Assembly (NCBI RefSeq): GCF_012524165.2 | Contig: NZ_JABACJ020000001.1 | Coordinates: forward strand, 310,001-374,000 | Origin: Faecalicatena faecalis | GTDB taxonomy: Bacteria > Bacillota > Clostridia > Lachnospirales > Lachnospiraceae | DNA length: 64,000 nucleotides | Reading direction: 5' to 3' | Shown here: positions 33,218 through 41,949 of the stretch, in pieces | How positions within the stretch are numbered: the first letter of the stretch is position 1 | Layout: each line of letters starts with the position of its first letter | The notes under the pieces: model-generated | What the model was told of the DNA's origin: nothing | Database searches by the model: none | Seen by the model: only the letters and a program-made list of their open reading frames with translations | Made by a program: the position numbers and the translations under genes

Positions 33218-34831
33218 ATGAGATTAAATGAAAAAGGTCTTGAGAACAAAGCACAGTGGGAGGAAGCTGGATTCCATCTTCCGCAGTTTGACCGTGAGGC
33301 TGTAAAGGCAGTTACAAAGGAAAATCCATTCTGGATTCACTTCGGAGCAGGCAACATTTTCAAAGCGTTCCAGGCAAATGTGGTACAGAACATGTTAAAT
33401 GCAGGTGATCTGGACAGAGGTCTGGTTGTAGCAGAAGGCTTTGACTATGAAATCATTGAGAAAATGAACCGTCCTCATGACGATTACTCTATCCTTGTGA
33501 CCCTGAAAGCCGATGGAAATGTGGAGAAGACAGTTGTTGGAAGCGTTGTAGAATCCTGCATCCTGGATTCTGAGAACGCTGCAGAGTTCGGACGCCTGAG
33601 AGAAATCTTCAAAAAAGATTCCCTGCAGATGGCTACTTTTACGATCACAGAGAAGGGATACAGCCTTGTGAATGGGAAGGGAGAGCTTCTTCCTGCCGTT
33701 GCAGCAGACTTCGAGAACGGACCAGAAAAACCAGCAAGTTATATTGGAAAAGTGGCTTCTTTATTATACACACGTTTTCAGAATGGTGAGAAGCCGATCG
33801 CGATGGTAAGTACAGATAACTGCTCACATAATGGGGATAAGTTATATGCTGCAGTGAATGCATTTGCAGAAAAATGGGTGGAAAATTCTCTGGTAGAAAA
33901 GGGATTCCTGGATTATATCAACACAAAGGAAAAAGTTTCCTTCCCATGGACGATGATTGATAAGATTACCCCGCGCCCGGATTCTTCTGTGGAAGAAATC
34001 CTGAGAAAGGACGGATTGGAGGAGTTGGAGCCAGTCATTACCTCCAAGAATACCTATGTTGCACCATTCGTAAATGCAGAGGAATGTGAATATCTTGTCA
34101 TTGAGGATTCCTTCCCGAACGGACGCCCACAGTTGGAAAAAGGCGGCCTCATGTTCACAGAGCGTGAGACAGTAGATAAAGTAGAGAAGATGAAGGTATG
34201 TACCTGTCTGAATCCGCTTCATACAGCGCTTGCCGTATTTGGATGCGTACTTGGTTATGATCTGATTTCAAAAGAGATGAAGGATGAATCCTTAAAGAAA
34301 CTGGTAGAGGGAATCGGATATACAGAAGGACTTCCAGTCGTTGTCAATCCAGGTGTCTTAGATCCGAAGGAATTTATCGATACTGTACTAAATGTACGTA
34401 TCCCGAATCCATTTATGCCGGACACCCCGCAGAGAATTGCAACGGATACATCTCAGAAGCTTGCAATTCGCTATGGCGAGACAATCAAGGCTTACAAAGC
34501 ATCCTCAGAACTCAATGTGGAGGACTTGAAGCTGATTCCGCTCGTATTTGCTGGATGGCTGCGTTATCTGATGGCTGTAGATGACAATGGAAATGCTTTC
34601 GAGTTGAGCCCAGACCCGCTTCTGGATACAGTATGCCCATATGTGGCTGGCTTCAAGCTGGGAGAAGAGGCTGATGTAGAAGCTGCTCTGAAACCTGTAC
34701 TGGAAAATGAGAAAATCTTCGGAGTCAATTTGTGTGAAATTGGGATGGCAGAGAAGGTCTGCACATATTTCCGTGAGATGATCAAAGGAACAGGCGCAGT
34801 ACGTACTGTTTTAGAAAAATACGTAGGATAA
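33218..34831 (+). CDS. uxuB: Fructuronate reductase (D-mannonate oxidoreductase)
   Basis: This 537-residue member of the long-chain mannitol dehydrogenase family reduces D-fructuronate to D-mannonate with NADH. IHFGAGNIFKAFQA is the dinucleotide-binding loop. Catalytic residues are in TCLNPLHTALAVFG (Asn-x2-His) with a nearby Lys in MKVCTC. It supplies the substrate for UxuA, encoded 2 bases upstream. A hairpin follows 27 bases after its stop. Confidence 0.95.
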   Translation: MRLNEKGLENKAQWEEAGFHLPQFDREAVKAVTKENPFWIHFGAGNIFKAFQANVVQNMLNAGDLDRGLVVAEGFDYEIIEKMNRPHDDYSILVTLKADGNVEKTVVGSVVESCILDSENAAEFGRLREIFKKDSLQMATFTITEKGYSLVNGKGELLPAVAADFENGPEKPASYIGKVASLLYTRFQNGEKPIAMVSTDNCSHNGDKLYAAVNAFAEKWVENSLVEKGFLDYINTKEKVSFPWTMIDKITPRPDSSVEEILRKDGLEELEPVITSKNTYVAPFVNAEECEYLVIEDSFPNGRPQLEKGGLMFTERETVDKVEKMKVCTCLNPLHTALAVFGCVLGYDLISKEMKDESLKKLVEGIGYTEGLPVVVNPGVLDPKEFIDTVLNVRIPNPFMPDTPQRIATDTSQKLAIRYGETIKAYKASSELNVEDLKLIPLVFAGWLRYLMAVDDNGNAFELSPDPLLDTVCPYVAGFKLGEEADVEAALKPVLENEKIFGVNLCEIGMAEKVCTYFREMIKGTGAVRTVLEKYVG

Positions 34832-34857
34832 GAATCCAATTGCCATGATAGATTAAG

Positions 34858-34884
34858 GCTGTCACTTTTTGTGGCAGCTTTATT
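34858..34884 (+). terminator. Intra-operon hairpin, weak terminator
   Basis: GCTGTCAC and GTGGCAGC pair around TTTTT, followed by TTTATT. It could lower expression of kdgK and uxaC relative to uxuAB. Confidence 0.6.
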
Positions 34885-34944
34885 CACAGAGAAGTCAGGA
34901 TATGTGGATAACTCGCATGAAAATGCGGCTGCAGGAGGGATAAA

Positions 34945-35970
34945 ATGAAGAAAACGGAATTTGACCTGTTGGCATTGGGGGAAATCCTGTTAAGGCTTTC
35001 ACCGCCGGATAATGAACGGATCATGCGCGGGGACGTGTTTCAAAAGCAGGTCGGCGGCGCAGAATTGAATGTTGTTTCTGGAGTATCTCTGTTGGGATTA
35101 AGATCTGGAATCATTTCCAGGATACCGGATTCCAGTATTGGGACCTATGCAAAGAATAAGATACGTTTCAGCGGAGTCAGTGATGATTATCTTGTATATG
35201 ACAGCGGCAGAGATGCACGTCTGGGCGTATACTACTATGAAAACGGAGCTTATCCAAGGAAGCCGGGAATTGTATATGACAGACAGCATTCTTCCATGAC
35301 ACGAGTATCGGCAGATGAATTCACGGAAGAAATTTACAGCGCGTCACGTTGTTTCCATACATCAGGAATCACATTAGCACTGAGTGAATCGTGCAGACAG
35401 ACGGGAATCGAGATGATCAAGCGTTTTAAAGAACAGGGAACTTGCATCTCTTTTGATGTGAATTTCCGGGGAAATCTGTGGACAGGGGAAGAAGCGAGAG
35501 AATGTATCGAGGGAATCCTTCCTTATGTGGATATCTTTTTCTGTTCCGAGGACACTGCGAGGCTTACCTTTGGAAAAGAGGGGAATGTTAAAGATATCAT
35601 GAAGAGCTTTGCCAAGGACTATCCTCTTTCCGTGATCGCCTCTACCCAGAGAACCGTGCACAGCCCGAAGGTACACAGCTTTACATCTGTTATTTATGAT
35701 GTAAAGGAAGATTGTTATTATGAAGAAAAGCCCTATCAGAATATAGAAGTGGTGGATCGTATAGGCAGCGGCGATGCTTATGTTTCGGGTGTGTTGTATG
35801 GACTGCTTTCAGAGGATGGGGACTGCAAAAAGGCGTTAAAATACGGCAATGCAAGCAGTGCTGTGAAAAATACCATTCCCGGAGATATGCCTTCACTGAC
35901 CCGGTCAGAGATACAGGATATCATAGCAGATCATGAAAATACGGGATACCACAGTGAGATGAAAAGGTAA
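34945..35970 (+). CDS. kdgK: 2-keto-3-deoxygluconate kinase, PfkB family
   Basis: This 341-residue ribokinase-family protein phosphorylates 2-keto-3-deoxygluconate to KDPG. The N-terminal ALGEILLRLSP and VGGAELNVVSGVSLLG, and the C-terminal catalytic VDRIGSGDAYVSGVL with anion-hole GSGD, are in place. Position after uxuAB supports KDG as substrate. GGAGGG precedes the ATG. A KDPG aldolase gene, the next step, is not present in the window. Confidence 0.9.
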   Translation: MKKTEFDLLALGEILLRLSPPDNERIMRGDVFQKQVGGAELNVVSGVSLLGLRSGIISRIPDSSIGTYAKNKIRFSGVSDDYLVYDSGRDARLGVYYYENGAYPRKPGIVYDRQHSSMTRVSADEFTEEIYSASRCFHTSGITLALSESCRQTGIEMIKRFKEQGTCISFDVNFRGNLWTGEEARECIEGILPYVDIFFCSEDTARLTFGKEGNVKDIMKSFAKDYPLSVIASTQRTVHSPKVHSFTSVIYDVKEDCYYEEKPYQNIEVVDRIGSGDAYVSGVLYGLLSEDGDCKKALKYGNASSAVKNTIPGDMPSLTRSEIQDIIADHENTGYHSEMKR

Positions 35971-36031
35971 GTCAGAGAGTACGAAAAAAGATGCGAAAAA
36001 GCGAAGAAAAGTGAAGATAAGGAGAACGGAT

Positions 36032-37438
36032 ATGAAAAAATTTTTAGACGATGATTTTCTGTTGACAACAAAAACAGCGCAAAAGTTATATCATGAATTT
36101 GCAGAGGTGATGCCGGTATTGGATTATCACTGCCATATCAGCCCGCAGGAAATCTATGAGGACAGAAAATTTGAGAATATTACTCAGGCATGGCTCGGTG
36201 CCGATCATTATAAGTGGCGTCAGATGCGTTCCAACGGCGTAGAGGAGAGATTCATTACCGGAGATGCCACAGACCGTGAGAAGTTCCAGAAGTGGGCAGA
36301 GACATTGGAGATGGCAATCGGTAATCCATTATATCACTGGAGCCATTTGGAGCTGAAAAAGTATTTTGGTTATACCGGGTACTTAAATAGTGAGACCGCA
36401 GAGGAGGTTTGGAACCTCTGCAACGAAAAACTGGCACAGGATGATATGACGGCCCGCAATCTGATCAGACAATCTAATGTGACATTGATCTGTACGACAG
36501 ATGATCCGGCAGACTCCTTAGAATGGCATCAGAAGATCGCAGCAGATGAAAGCTTCGATGTCCAGGTACTCCCGGCATGGCGCCCGGATAAGGGGATGAA
36601 CCTGGAAAAGGCAGATTACATGGAGTATCTGAAAAAATTAGGTGAAGTGAGCGGTGTAGAGATCAACAGCTTTGCGTCACTCAAAGAAGCGTTGAAGAAA
36701 CGTATCGATTTCTTTGCAGAAAATGGCTGCTGCATTTCTGATCATAGTCTGGAATATGTGATGTATCTTCCGGCATCCGACGAAGAAATCGAGGCGATTT
36801 TTGCGAAGAGATTATCAGGACAGTGCGTGGACCGTCAGGAGGAATTGAAGTTCAAGACTGCATTCATGACATCCATGGGCAGAGAATATCATAAGAAAAA
36901 CTGGGTAATGCAGATTCATTATGGCGTAAAGCGTGACAACAACCAGAAGATTTTCGGACAGATCGGGCCGGATGCAGGAATCGACTGTATCAATAACTAT
37001 GCTCCATCGGCAGAAATGGCAGATTACCTGAATGCACTGGCAAAAACGGATGAACTTCCGAAAACAATACTGTACTCTCTGAACCCATCCGATAACGCAT
37101 CCATCGGAACCATTATCGGATGTTTCCAGGATTCCAGCGCGGTGGGAAAAATCCAGCAGGGAAGTGCATGGTGGTTCAATGATAATAAGACAGGTATGAT
37201 CGAGCAGATGATCTCACTTGCGAATCTGGGATTGCTGGGCAACTTTATCGGCATGCTGACAGATTCCAGAAGCTTCTTATCTTATACAAGACATGAATAC
37301 TTTAGACGAATCCTCTGTGAACTGATCGGAGGATGGGTGGAAAACGGAGAATACCCTGAGGATTACAAGGCTCTTGAGAAGATTATCAAAGGAATCTCCT
37401 ATGAGAATGCAGTGCGTTATTTTGGATTTGATCTGTAG
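36032..37438 (+). CDS. uxaC: Glucuronate isomerase (uronate isomerase)
   Basis: The 468-residue amidohydrolase-fold enzyme isomerises D-glucuronate to fructuronate, or galacturonate to tagaturonate. Metal and substrate residues occur in VLDYHCHISPQEIYED near residue 30, LPAWRPDK, and MQIHYGVKRDNN. AAGGAGAACGGAT precedes the ATG at 36032; an open frame extends 7 codons further without a ribosome site. With UxuB, UxuA and KdgK it completes conversion of glucuronate to KDPG. Being last in the order is unusual for the first step, but the genes are adjacent. Confidence 0.95.
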   Translation: MKKFLDDDFLLTTKTAQKLYHEFAEVMPVLDYHCHISPQEIYEDRKFENITQAWLGADHYKWRQMRSNGVEERFITGDATDREKFQKWAETLEMAIGNPLYHWSHLELKKYFGYTGYLNSETAEEVWNLCNEKLAQDDMTARNLIRQSNVTLICTTDDPADSLEWHQKIAADESFDVQVLPAWRPDKGMNLEKADYMEYLKKLGEVSGVEINSFASLKEALKKRIDFFAENGCCISDHSLEYVMYLPASDEEIEAIFAKRLSGQCVDRQEELKFKTAFMTSMGREYHKKNWVMQIHYGVKRDNNQKIFGQIGPDAGIDCINNYAPSAEMADYLNALAKTDELPKTILYSLNPSDNASIGTIIGCFQDSSAVGKIQQGSAWWFNDNKTGMIEQMISLANLGLLGNFIGMLTDSRSFLSYTRHEYFRRILCELIGGWVENGEYPEDYKALEKIIKGISYENAVRYFGFDL

Positions 37439-37450
37439 AAGAAAAAAAAC

Positions 37451-37496
37451 AAAAGGCCGTCTGCCGGATAAATTAATATCCGGCGGGCGGCCTTTT
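37451..37496. terminator. 20-bp bidirectional terminator overlapping the AraC stop codon
   Basis: The arms 37451-37470 and 37477-37496 pair completely (three G-T pairs) with an AATTAA loop and A/T flanks. The loop contains the stop codon of the convergent AraC gene, whose last seven codons encode one arm. Confidence 0.9.
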
Positions 37497-38372
37497 CTGA
37501 GTATCGAGTGTGATCATATCCTGGCAGTCCTTGGGAGAGATGCCATATTCTTTCTTAAATGCTCTGTAGAAGCTGGAATAATCACCGAATCCGAACATCT
37601 GATAGGCCTGGGTGATATTCTCCCCGCCCTGTATGGCTTCCCGGCAGGCGCTCAAGCGTTTCTTGGTGATATACTGGTGGATGGAAAGTCCCAGATTATC
37701 CTTAAACACATGCGCGATATGATATTTGCTGACATAGAACTCCCCGGCCAGGACATCCAGAGAGAGATTTTCATCCAGATGATCCTCAATATATTGGATG
37801 ACATTTTGATAAAGTGATTCTGCTACATGTGGATTCTGGGGGTTATTCCGCTCATATACGAGACGGTTCAGATGCAGGATCAAATCATCTACACAGAGGG
37901 TGATCTTGGGGGCCCGCCCGAACTTATCAGAACGCTGTTCATCAATTAGTCGTAAAATGCGGGATTGAATTGAGTTAAAGGTAATGCGGTCATTATGGAA
38001 GATATAATCGTTCCTGATCTGGACATATTGCTGGAGGTACACAAAATCCGGGGAGATATCCAATAGATGATTGCAATATTCCTGGCTGATCCAGAAGACA
38101 AATCTGCGATATGGAATATCCATATCCTCAACGACAGCCCTATGATGGACATGGGGAGGAATGAGGATGAGATCGCCATACTGCAGGGGATACTGTTTTT
38201 CCTGTATCTGAATCTTTACATTTCCTTCCAGAAAAAAGTAAAATTCATAATAATTGTGGGCATGCATTTCAACATGCGGAGGAAGATTCCTGTCGTTATA
38301 GTAATAAATCTCGAAATCCTGGGAAAGCATGTACTGTCTTGTGCTGAATTTGGTCTGGAGATTTTTTTTCAT
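37473..38372 (-). CDS. AraC-family regulator with cupin domain, next to the glucuronate operon
   Basis: The 299-residue regulator has an N-terminal cupin sensor (HVEMHAHNYYEFYFFLEGNVKI; GDLILIPPHVHH) and C-terminal paired helix-turn-helix motifs (LDVLAGEFYVSKYHIAHVF; AYQMFGFGDYSSFYRAFKKEYGISP). AAAGGAG precedes the ATG at 38372. It is convergent with uxaC. It could control uronate use, but no direct sequence link is visible. Its C-terminal residues (KRPPAGY) are produced by the shared terminator and are probably dispensable. Confidence 0.9.
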   Translation of the reverse strand: MKKNLQTKFSTRQYMLSQDFEIYYYNDRNLPPHVEMHAHNYYEFYFFLEGNVKIQIQEKQYPLQYGDLILIPPHVHHRAVVEDMDIPYRRFVFWISQEYCNHLLDISPDFVYLQQYVQIRNDYIFHNDRITFNSIQSRILRLIDEQRSDKFGRAPKITLCVDDLILHLNRLVYERNNPQNPHVAESLYQNVIQYIEDHLDENLSLDVLAGEFYVSKYHIAHVFKDNLGLSIHQYITKKRLSACREAIQGGENITQAYQMFGFGDYSSFYRAFKKEYGISPKDCQDMITLDTQKRPPAGY

Positions 38373-38421
38373 ACATAACTCCTTTCTGCTTACTATGTAT
38401 GTTAGCAGAAAAGCGCAAGAT

Positions 38422-38589
38422 TTACAATATCATACATCTCCGGGAATCCCGGGCTTCTTTCTGTTGTAACGCAGCGACCAGCCTCGTGACATCCTGCTGG
38501 GTCAATGCACATAGCTTTTTGTCGAACTCATCGATGTCCTCAGTGTGTGATTCCAGGTAACGCAGTTGTTCGAACCATTCAAACTTCAT
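38422..38589 (-). CDS. Small protein of 55 residues, unknown function
   Basis: A short open frame begins MKFEWFEQLRYLESHTE and ends DSRRCMIL. A strong AAAGGAG lies 8-10 bases before the ATG at 38589, better than many larger genes here, and the composition is charged and helical (about 13 acidic and 9 basic residues), so it is probably translated. There is no signal peptide or membrane helix. It lies between two AraC regulator genes, on the same strand as the first and 50 bases from its start, so the two may share a transcript. I recognise no family. Confidence 0.6.
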   Translation of the reverse strand: MKFEWFEQLRYLESHTEDIDEFDKKLCALTQQDVTRLVAALQQKEARDSRRCMIL

Positions 38590-38662
38590 ATCCGGCACTC
38601 CTTTCTTTCAGTTATGATTTACTTTTCATTTGTACCATAGCGGATTGTTGATTTACTTTTGA

Positions 38663-38791
38663 TTGGCGTTATTTTCTCGGTTATATTGACTTCTGATTTT
38701 GAAAGTACTACACTTCTTACTATGATATTATCGTATATTTGGGATGAAATATACCGATATACCGACCGAATAATGGTAAAATAACGCCAAG
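38663..38791. promoter_or_regulatory. Pair of 13-base inverted sites upstream of the second AraC gene
   Basis: TTGGCGTTATTTT (38663-38675) and its exact complement AAAATAACGCCAA (38779-38791) flank about 100 AT-rich bases. The right copy ends 35 bases before the AraC start codon. Widely spaced identical sites suit AraC-type dimers and looping. Confidence 0.6.
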
Positions 38792-38826
38792 TGAGAGATG
38801 GGAACAGGCCGAAAAGGAGGAAAGAC

Positions 38827-39747
38827 ATGTTTCTGGAAGAATTAAAGATGTCAGATCATAAAGAGGAAGAGATTTTTGAAATGAAGTCGGAGTATCCCTA
38901 TGTGATTCGTAAGATTACCCCGTCTCTGGGGCGGACTTATCTGGTCCCCTGGCATTGGCATCAGGAGGTGGAATTCGTTGTAGTACATCAGGGGGTCCTC
39001 GAATATTTTGCACCGGATAAAAGGGTATGTATTCAACCAGGAGAGGGCGTGTTTGTAAATGCAAACGTACTGCATCAGCTCTGGACGCCAAAGCCGCTGA
39101 CACCGATCAAGTATGATGTACATATGTTTCCGAAGGAGTTCATCGCGTCTCCAAAAAGTCTGATCGACACAAAATATCTGACTCCCCTGCTCAAATGCAG
39201 CAGGATCACACTTGTTGCCCTGCAATTACAAAATCCAGTTCAGAAGCGGATATTGGAGAAACTGGGCAAGCTGACAGCGCTGGAGAGGGAGGGGGCATTC
39301 GGCTACGAGGTGCAGTCCCGGAATCTAAGTGCAGAGTTGATGCTGGATCTTTATGAAGATCAGAAGGAATCTATCTTTACAGGAAAGGAACTCAACTATA
39401 ACAGTGAGAGCAGATTAAAAGCAATGCTCCTATTCATTCAGGAGCATTATGCGGAGGAGCTTGCTTTAAAGGATATTGCAGATGCCGCTCATATTAGTGA
39501 GCGGGAGTGCCTGCGCTGTTTTCAGAAAATGCTCCGCATCACGCCCTTTGCGTATCTGAAGTCCTACCGTGTGCAGGTGGCCTGCGGCCTTTTGAGCTTT
39601 ACAAAAGACAGTATTATGACAATTGCCATGAAGACGGGATTTAGCTCAAGCAGCTATTTTGGAAAGACATTTCGCAGGCATATGAACTGCACACCCAACG
39701 AATATAGGAAGAATAGTCAAAAACAAAGAGAGGAAACAGCATGGTAG
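38827..39747 (+). CDS. AraC-family regulator with cupin domain
   Basis: This 306-residue regulator has an N-terminal cupin (PWHWHQEVEFVVVHQGVLEYF; GEGVFVNANVLHQLW) and a C-terminal DNA-binding domain (LKDIADAAHISERECLRCFQKM; IAMKTGFSSSSYFGKTFRRHMNCTP). AAAGGAGGAAAGAC precedes the ATG. It is followed immediately by the FUSC membrane protein gene, which it may regulate. The upstream inverted sites may be its own operators. Confidence 0.9.
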   Translation: MFLEELKMSDHKEEEIFEMKSEYPYVIRKITPSLGRTYLVPWHWHQEVEFVVVHQGVLEYFAPDKRVCIQPGEGVFVNANVLHQLWTPKPLTPIKYDVHMFPKEFIASPKSLIDTKYLTPLLKCSRITLVALQLQNPVQKRILEKLGKLTALEREGAFGYEVQSRNLSAELMLDLYEDQKESIFTGKELNYNSESRLKAMLLFIQEHYAEELALKDIADAAHISERECLRCFQKMLRITPFAYLKSYRVQVACGLLSFTKDSIMTIAMKTGFSSSSYFGKTFRRHMNCTPNEYRKNSQKQREETAW

Positions 39748-39748
39748 G

Positions 39749-41788
39749 ATGTCTTGTTTCAAGTACTTGTCCTGGATGGACATGGAGAGGATTGGTAGTG
39801 GTTTCATGATAGAGAAATGGAAGGAACAGGCGGGGACGTTCAAAAGTAATTTTATAAAAGCAGTACCGATCATCTTGTTTTATTTGGTCGTGTTCTATGG
39901 CGTGATTTTTCTATTTGGTACTTCCTATTTATTGTTGGTGTCTGTTGTGACAACGACTTTTAAGCTGAATTATCAAAAACAGTTCCGGTGGAAGAACGTG
40001 TTCAGTCTGGGGATGGAGCAGTTGATACTCTGTGTCCTGGCGTTTGCGGCACAGCAGAGCATGGTGCTGTGCGTTTTGATGAATGGATTGGTACCGTTTT
40101 TGCTGGTCTTTTTAAGAACGACAAGATTCAATCAGAGGGGATATTTTACCAATGCCATGGTCTTTGTGTTCTTACAGCTTCGTCCGGTGGATAAGGAGGG
40201 GCTGCTGCCGCAGCTTGGCGTTTATGTCTGCATCTTATGTGCGCTCGCCGCAGCGATGAGGCTGTGGGCATTTTGGCACAGAAAAGAAAAGGAGGACTTG
40301 GCAGTGAAGGAAGGGGTGGGGGCTATGGCCTTCCGGTTCGGGGAGCTGTCTCAGGGGAAGGAGATCCGGGGGATTTCAGCAGAGATGGCCGCGATACAGA
40401 ATCGGTTCTATTCAGGAGGACAGGCTGCCCGCCGGGTCGGCGGAAACGGGACAGTAAGTGTGCCTTATATTTTTGCACTTCTGTTCCAGCGGACTGCTTA
40501 TTTTGTAGTGGACTATCTTCAGCAGAAGAATACGTTCTCTGAGCCGGACCGGGTGCTTTTTGGAAGGTTATCCAAGTATCTGGAACAGGTCAAGGAACAG
40601 TTGAATGAGGAAAATAATGAGCCATTGATACAGACAGCGGGTGAAATCTTGAATGAAATCAATGAGGTCAGTGAGATAACCAGGTTATTTACAAGAAACT
40701 TGATGCATCTGCTTGTATTTGCATTAAAAACTATCACAGAGAAGGAGAAGACACAGGATGACGGACGGATTGACTGGAGACACTTTTTCCAGGAAAAGCG
40801 GGAAAGACTGCATCCGAATCAGTTCGAAATGCGCTTTGCACTTAGGCTGTCCCTTGTGCTGATGGTCAGCTTTAGTATCAGCAGATGTCTGAATATTACC
40901 CATTCTTACTGGCTGCCTCTAAATGCATTCCTTTTGGTACAGCCTATGTACGAGGAGAGTACCCGAAGGCTGAAGAACAGGATTTTGGGCACAGCAGCAG
41001 GAAGCGTGGTCGTCTTCTTCATCCTGATGTATTTGCAGAGCATTACAGCGCATTTTATCCTGTCAGCCGTTCTGATTTCATTCATGTACTCCTTTACTCC
41101 GGGGAGTATCCAACAGGTATCCTTTTCTACGGGATTTGCCTTGACTTTAGCATCCCTGTCGCTGAACAGCACCACGGCGGTGGAATTAAGGCTGATATAC
41201 GTGCTTGCCGCGGTACTTTTAGTTCTGTTCGCGAACCGTTTCTGCTTCCCCACAAGCCTGTATGGGCAGTTTCGCTTTAACCTAAGGGAAGTGGTCCATA
41301 TGGAGACGGACTATCTGGATTTCCTGCGCATAGGGTGTAGACGGCGAATCGATTATACTGTGATGGAGGATGCCCTTGCACAGTTCGGCCTGACATACGG
41401 TCAGGCAATGGAATATCTGAGCAAGAATAAGGAGGAAGAGATGGAACGCTGCATGGGCCTTCTGAATGTGCTCTGGCGAATGGTCGCGGAGGTCGAGCAG
41501 ATGGTGTTCTATGTGACAACAGAGACGGTGACAGCGGCAGAACGGGAGCAAATCATAGCGTTCGCGGTCCAGATGCAGGGCTTTCTAAAAAAGATCGGTG
41601 AGGGACAGACTGATCTGTACATAGAGAAGGGGGCAGATAACGGGCTTGAGCCGAAAAATGAATTTTTCCTGGGGCATCTGATGGAAAAGTACAGAGAGAA
41701 TATGAGGAAGTTAAGAGACATATGCGCAAAAGAGACCAGCATGCGTGCTTATTTTGCAGAAAATGGGGAATCATTTCGCTTCGGCTAA
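39749..41788 (+). CDS. FUSC-family membrane protein (fusaric acid resistance-like)
   Basis: The 679-residue protein contains two sets of membrane helices (about residues 35-170 and 375-510) separated by cytoplasmic segments, the organisation of FUSC/YccS-type proteins. The second set starts ALRLSLVLMVSFSISRCLNITHSYWLPLNAFLLVQPMYE, the conserved FUSC core. Members are linked to aromatic-acid efflux, although substrates are mostly unproven. The start is uncertain: ATG codons at 39749, 39779, 39785 and 39809 are in frame, and only GAGAGG about 14 bases before 39749 resembles a ribosome site. It probably shares a transcript with the AraC gene. Confidence 0.85.
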   Translation: MSCFKYLSWMDMERIGSGFMIEKWKEQAGTFKSNFIKAVPIILFYLVVFYGVIFLFGTSYLLLVSVVTTTFKLNYQKQFRWKNVFSLGMEQLILCVLAFAAQQSMVLCVLMNGLVPFLLVFLRTTRFNQRGYFTNAMVFVFLQLRPVDKEGLLPQLGVYVCILCALAAAMRLWAFWHRKEKEDLAVKEGVGAMAFRFGELSQGKEIRGISAEMAAIQNRFYSGGQAARRVGGNGTVSVPYIFALLFQRTAYFVVDYLQQKNTFSEPDRVLFGRLSKYLEQVKEQLNEENNEPLIQTAGEILNEINEVSEITRLFTRNLMHLLVFALKTITEKEKTQDDGRIDWRHFFQEKRERLHPNQFEMRFALRLSLVLMVSFSISRCLNITHSYWLPLNAFLLVQPMYEESTRRLKNRILGTAAGSVVVFFILMYLQSITAHFILSAVLISFMYSFTPGSIQQVSFSTGFALTLASLSLNSTTAVELRLIYVLAAVLLVLFANRFCFPTSLYGQFRFNLREVVHMETDYLDFLRIGCRRRIDYTVMEDALAQFGLTYGQAMEYLSKNKEEEMERCMGLLNVLWRMVAEVEQMVFYVTTETVTAAEREQIIAFAVQMQGFLKKIGEGQTDLYIEKGADNGLEPKNEFFLGHLMEKYRENMRKLRDICAKETSMRAYFAENGESFRFG

Positions 41789-41802
41789 ACGCTATATGGC
41801 TG

Positions 41803-41835
41803 AATCGTTCGCATAAAACAATCGTTCGCATAAAA
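41803..41835 (+). repeat. Tandem 16-base direct repeat upstream of the helicase promoter
   Basis: AATCGTTCGCATAAAA occurs at 41803-41818 and 41820-41835, period 17 bases. The second copy ends directly before the -35 box, so it may be an activator site. Confidence 0.7.
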
Positions 41836-41864
41836 TTGACATCTGGCTCAAATTCTGTTATGAT
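41836..41864 (+). promoter_or_regulatory. Promoter of the DEAD-box helicase gene
   Basis: TTGACA (41836-41841) and TATGAT (41859-41864) are 17 bases apart. The predicted start is near 41871, leaving a leader of about 80 bases. Confidence 0.88.
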
Positions 41865-41884
41865 AACACGTGAGACTAATGAGT

Positions 41885-41921
41885 ATCCTTTACTTGATGT
41901 CAGGTAAAGGGTGCTTTTTTT
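41885..41921 (+). terminator. Attenuator-like terminator in the helicase leader
   Basis: CCTTTAC (41887-41893) pairs with GTAAAGG (41904-41910) with two additional flanking pairs, followed by GC and seven T. It begins about 15 bases after the predicted transcription start and lies before the coding sequence, so it should limit helicase expression. Confidence 0.75.
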
Positions 41922-41949
41922 GAGTAATTTTAATGAATGAAGGAGTTTT

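Noticed and set aside
39226..39300. Possible frameshift in the AraC gene at 38827-39747
   Set aside because: The frame is continuous, with the cupin and both helix-turn-helix motifs in order.
41803..41835. CRISPR-like repeats
   Set aside because: There are only two copies with a 1-base spacer; no array, leader or cas genes.
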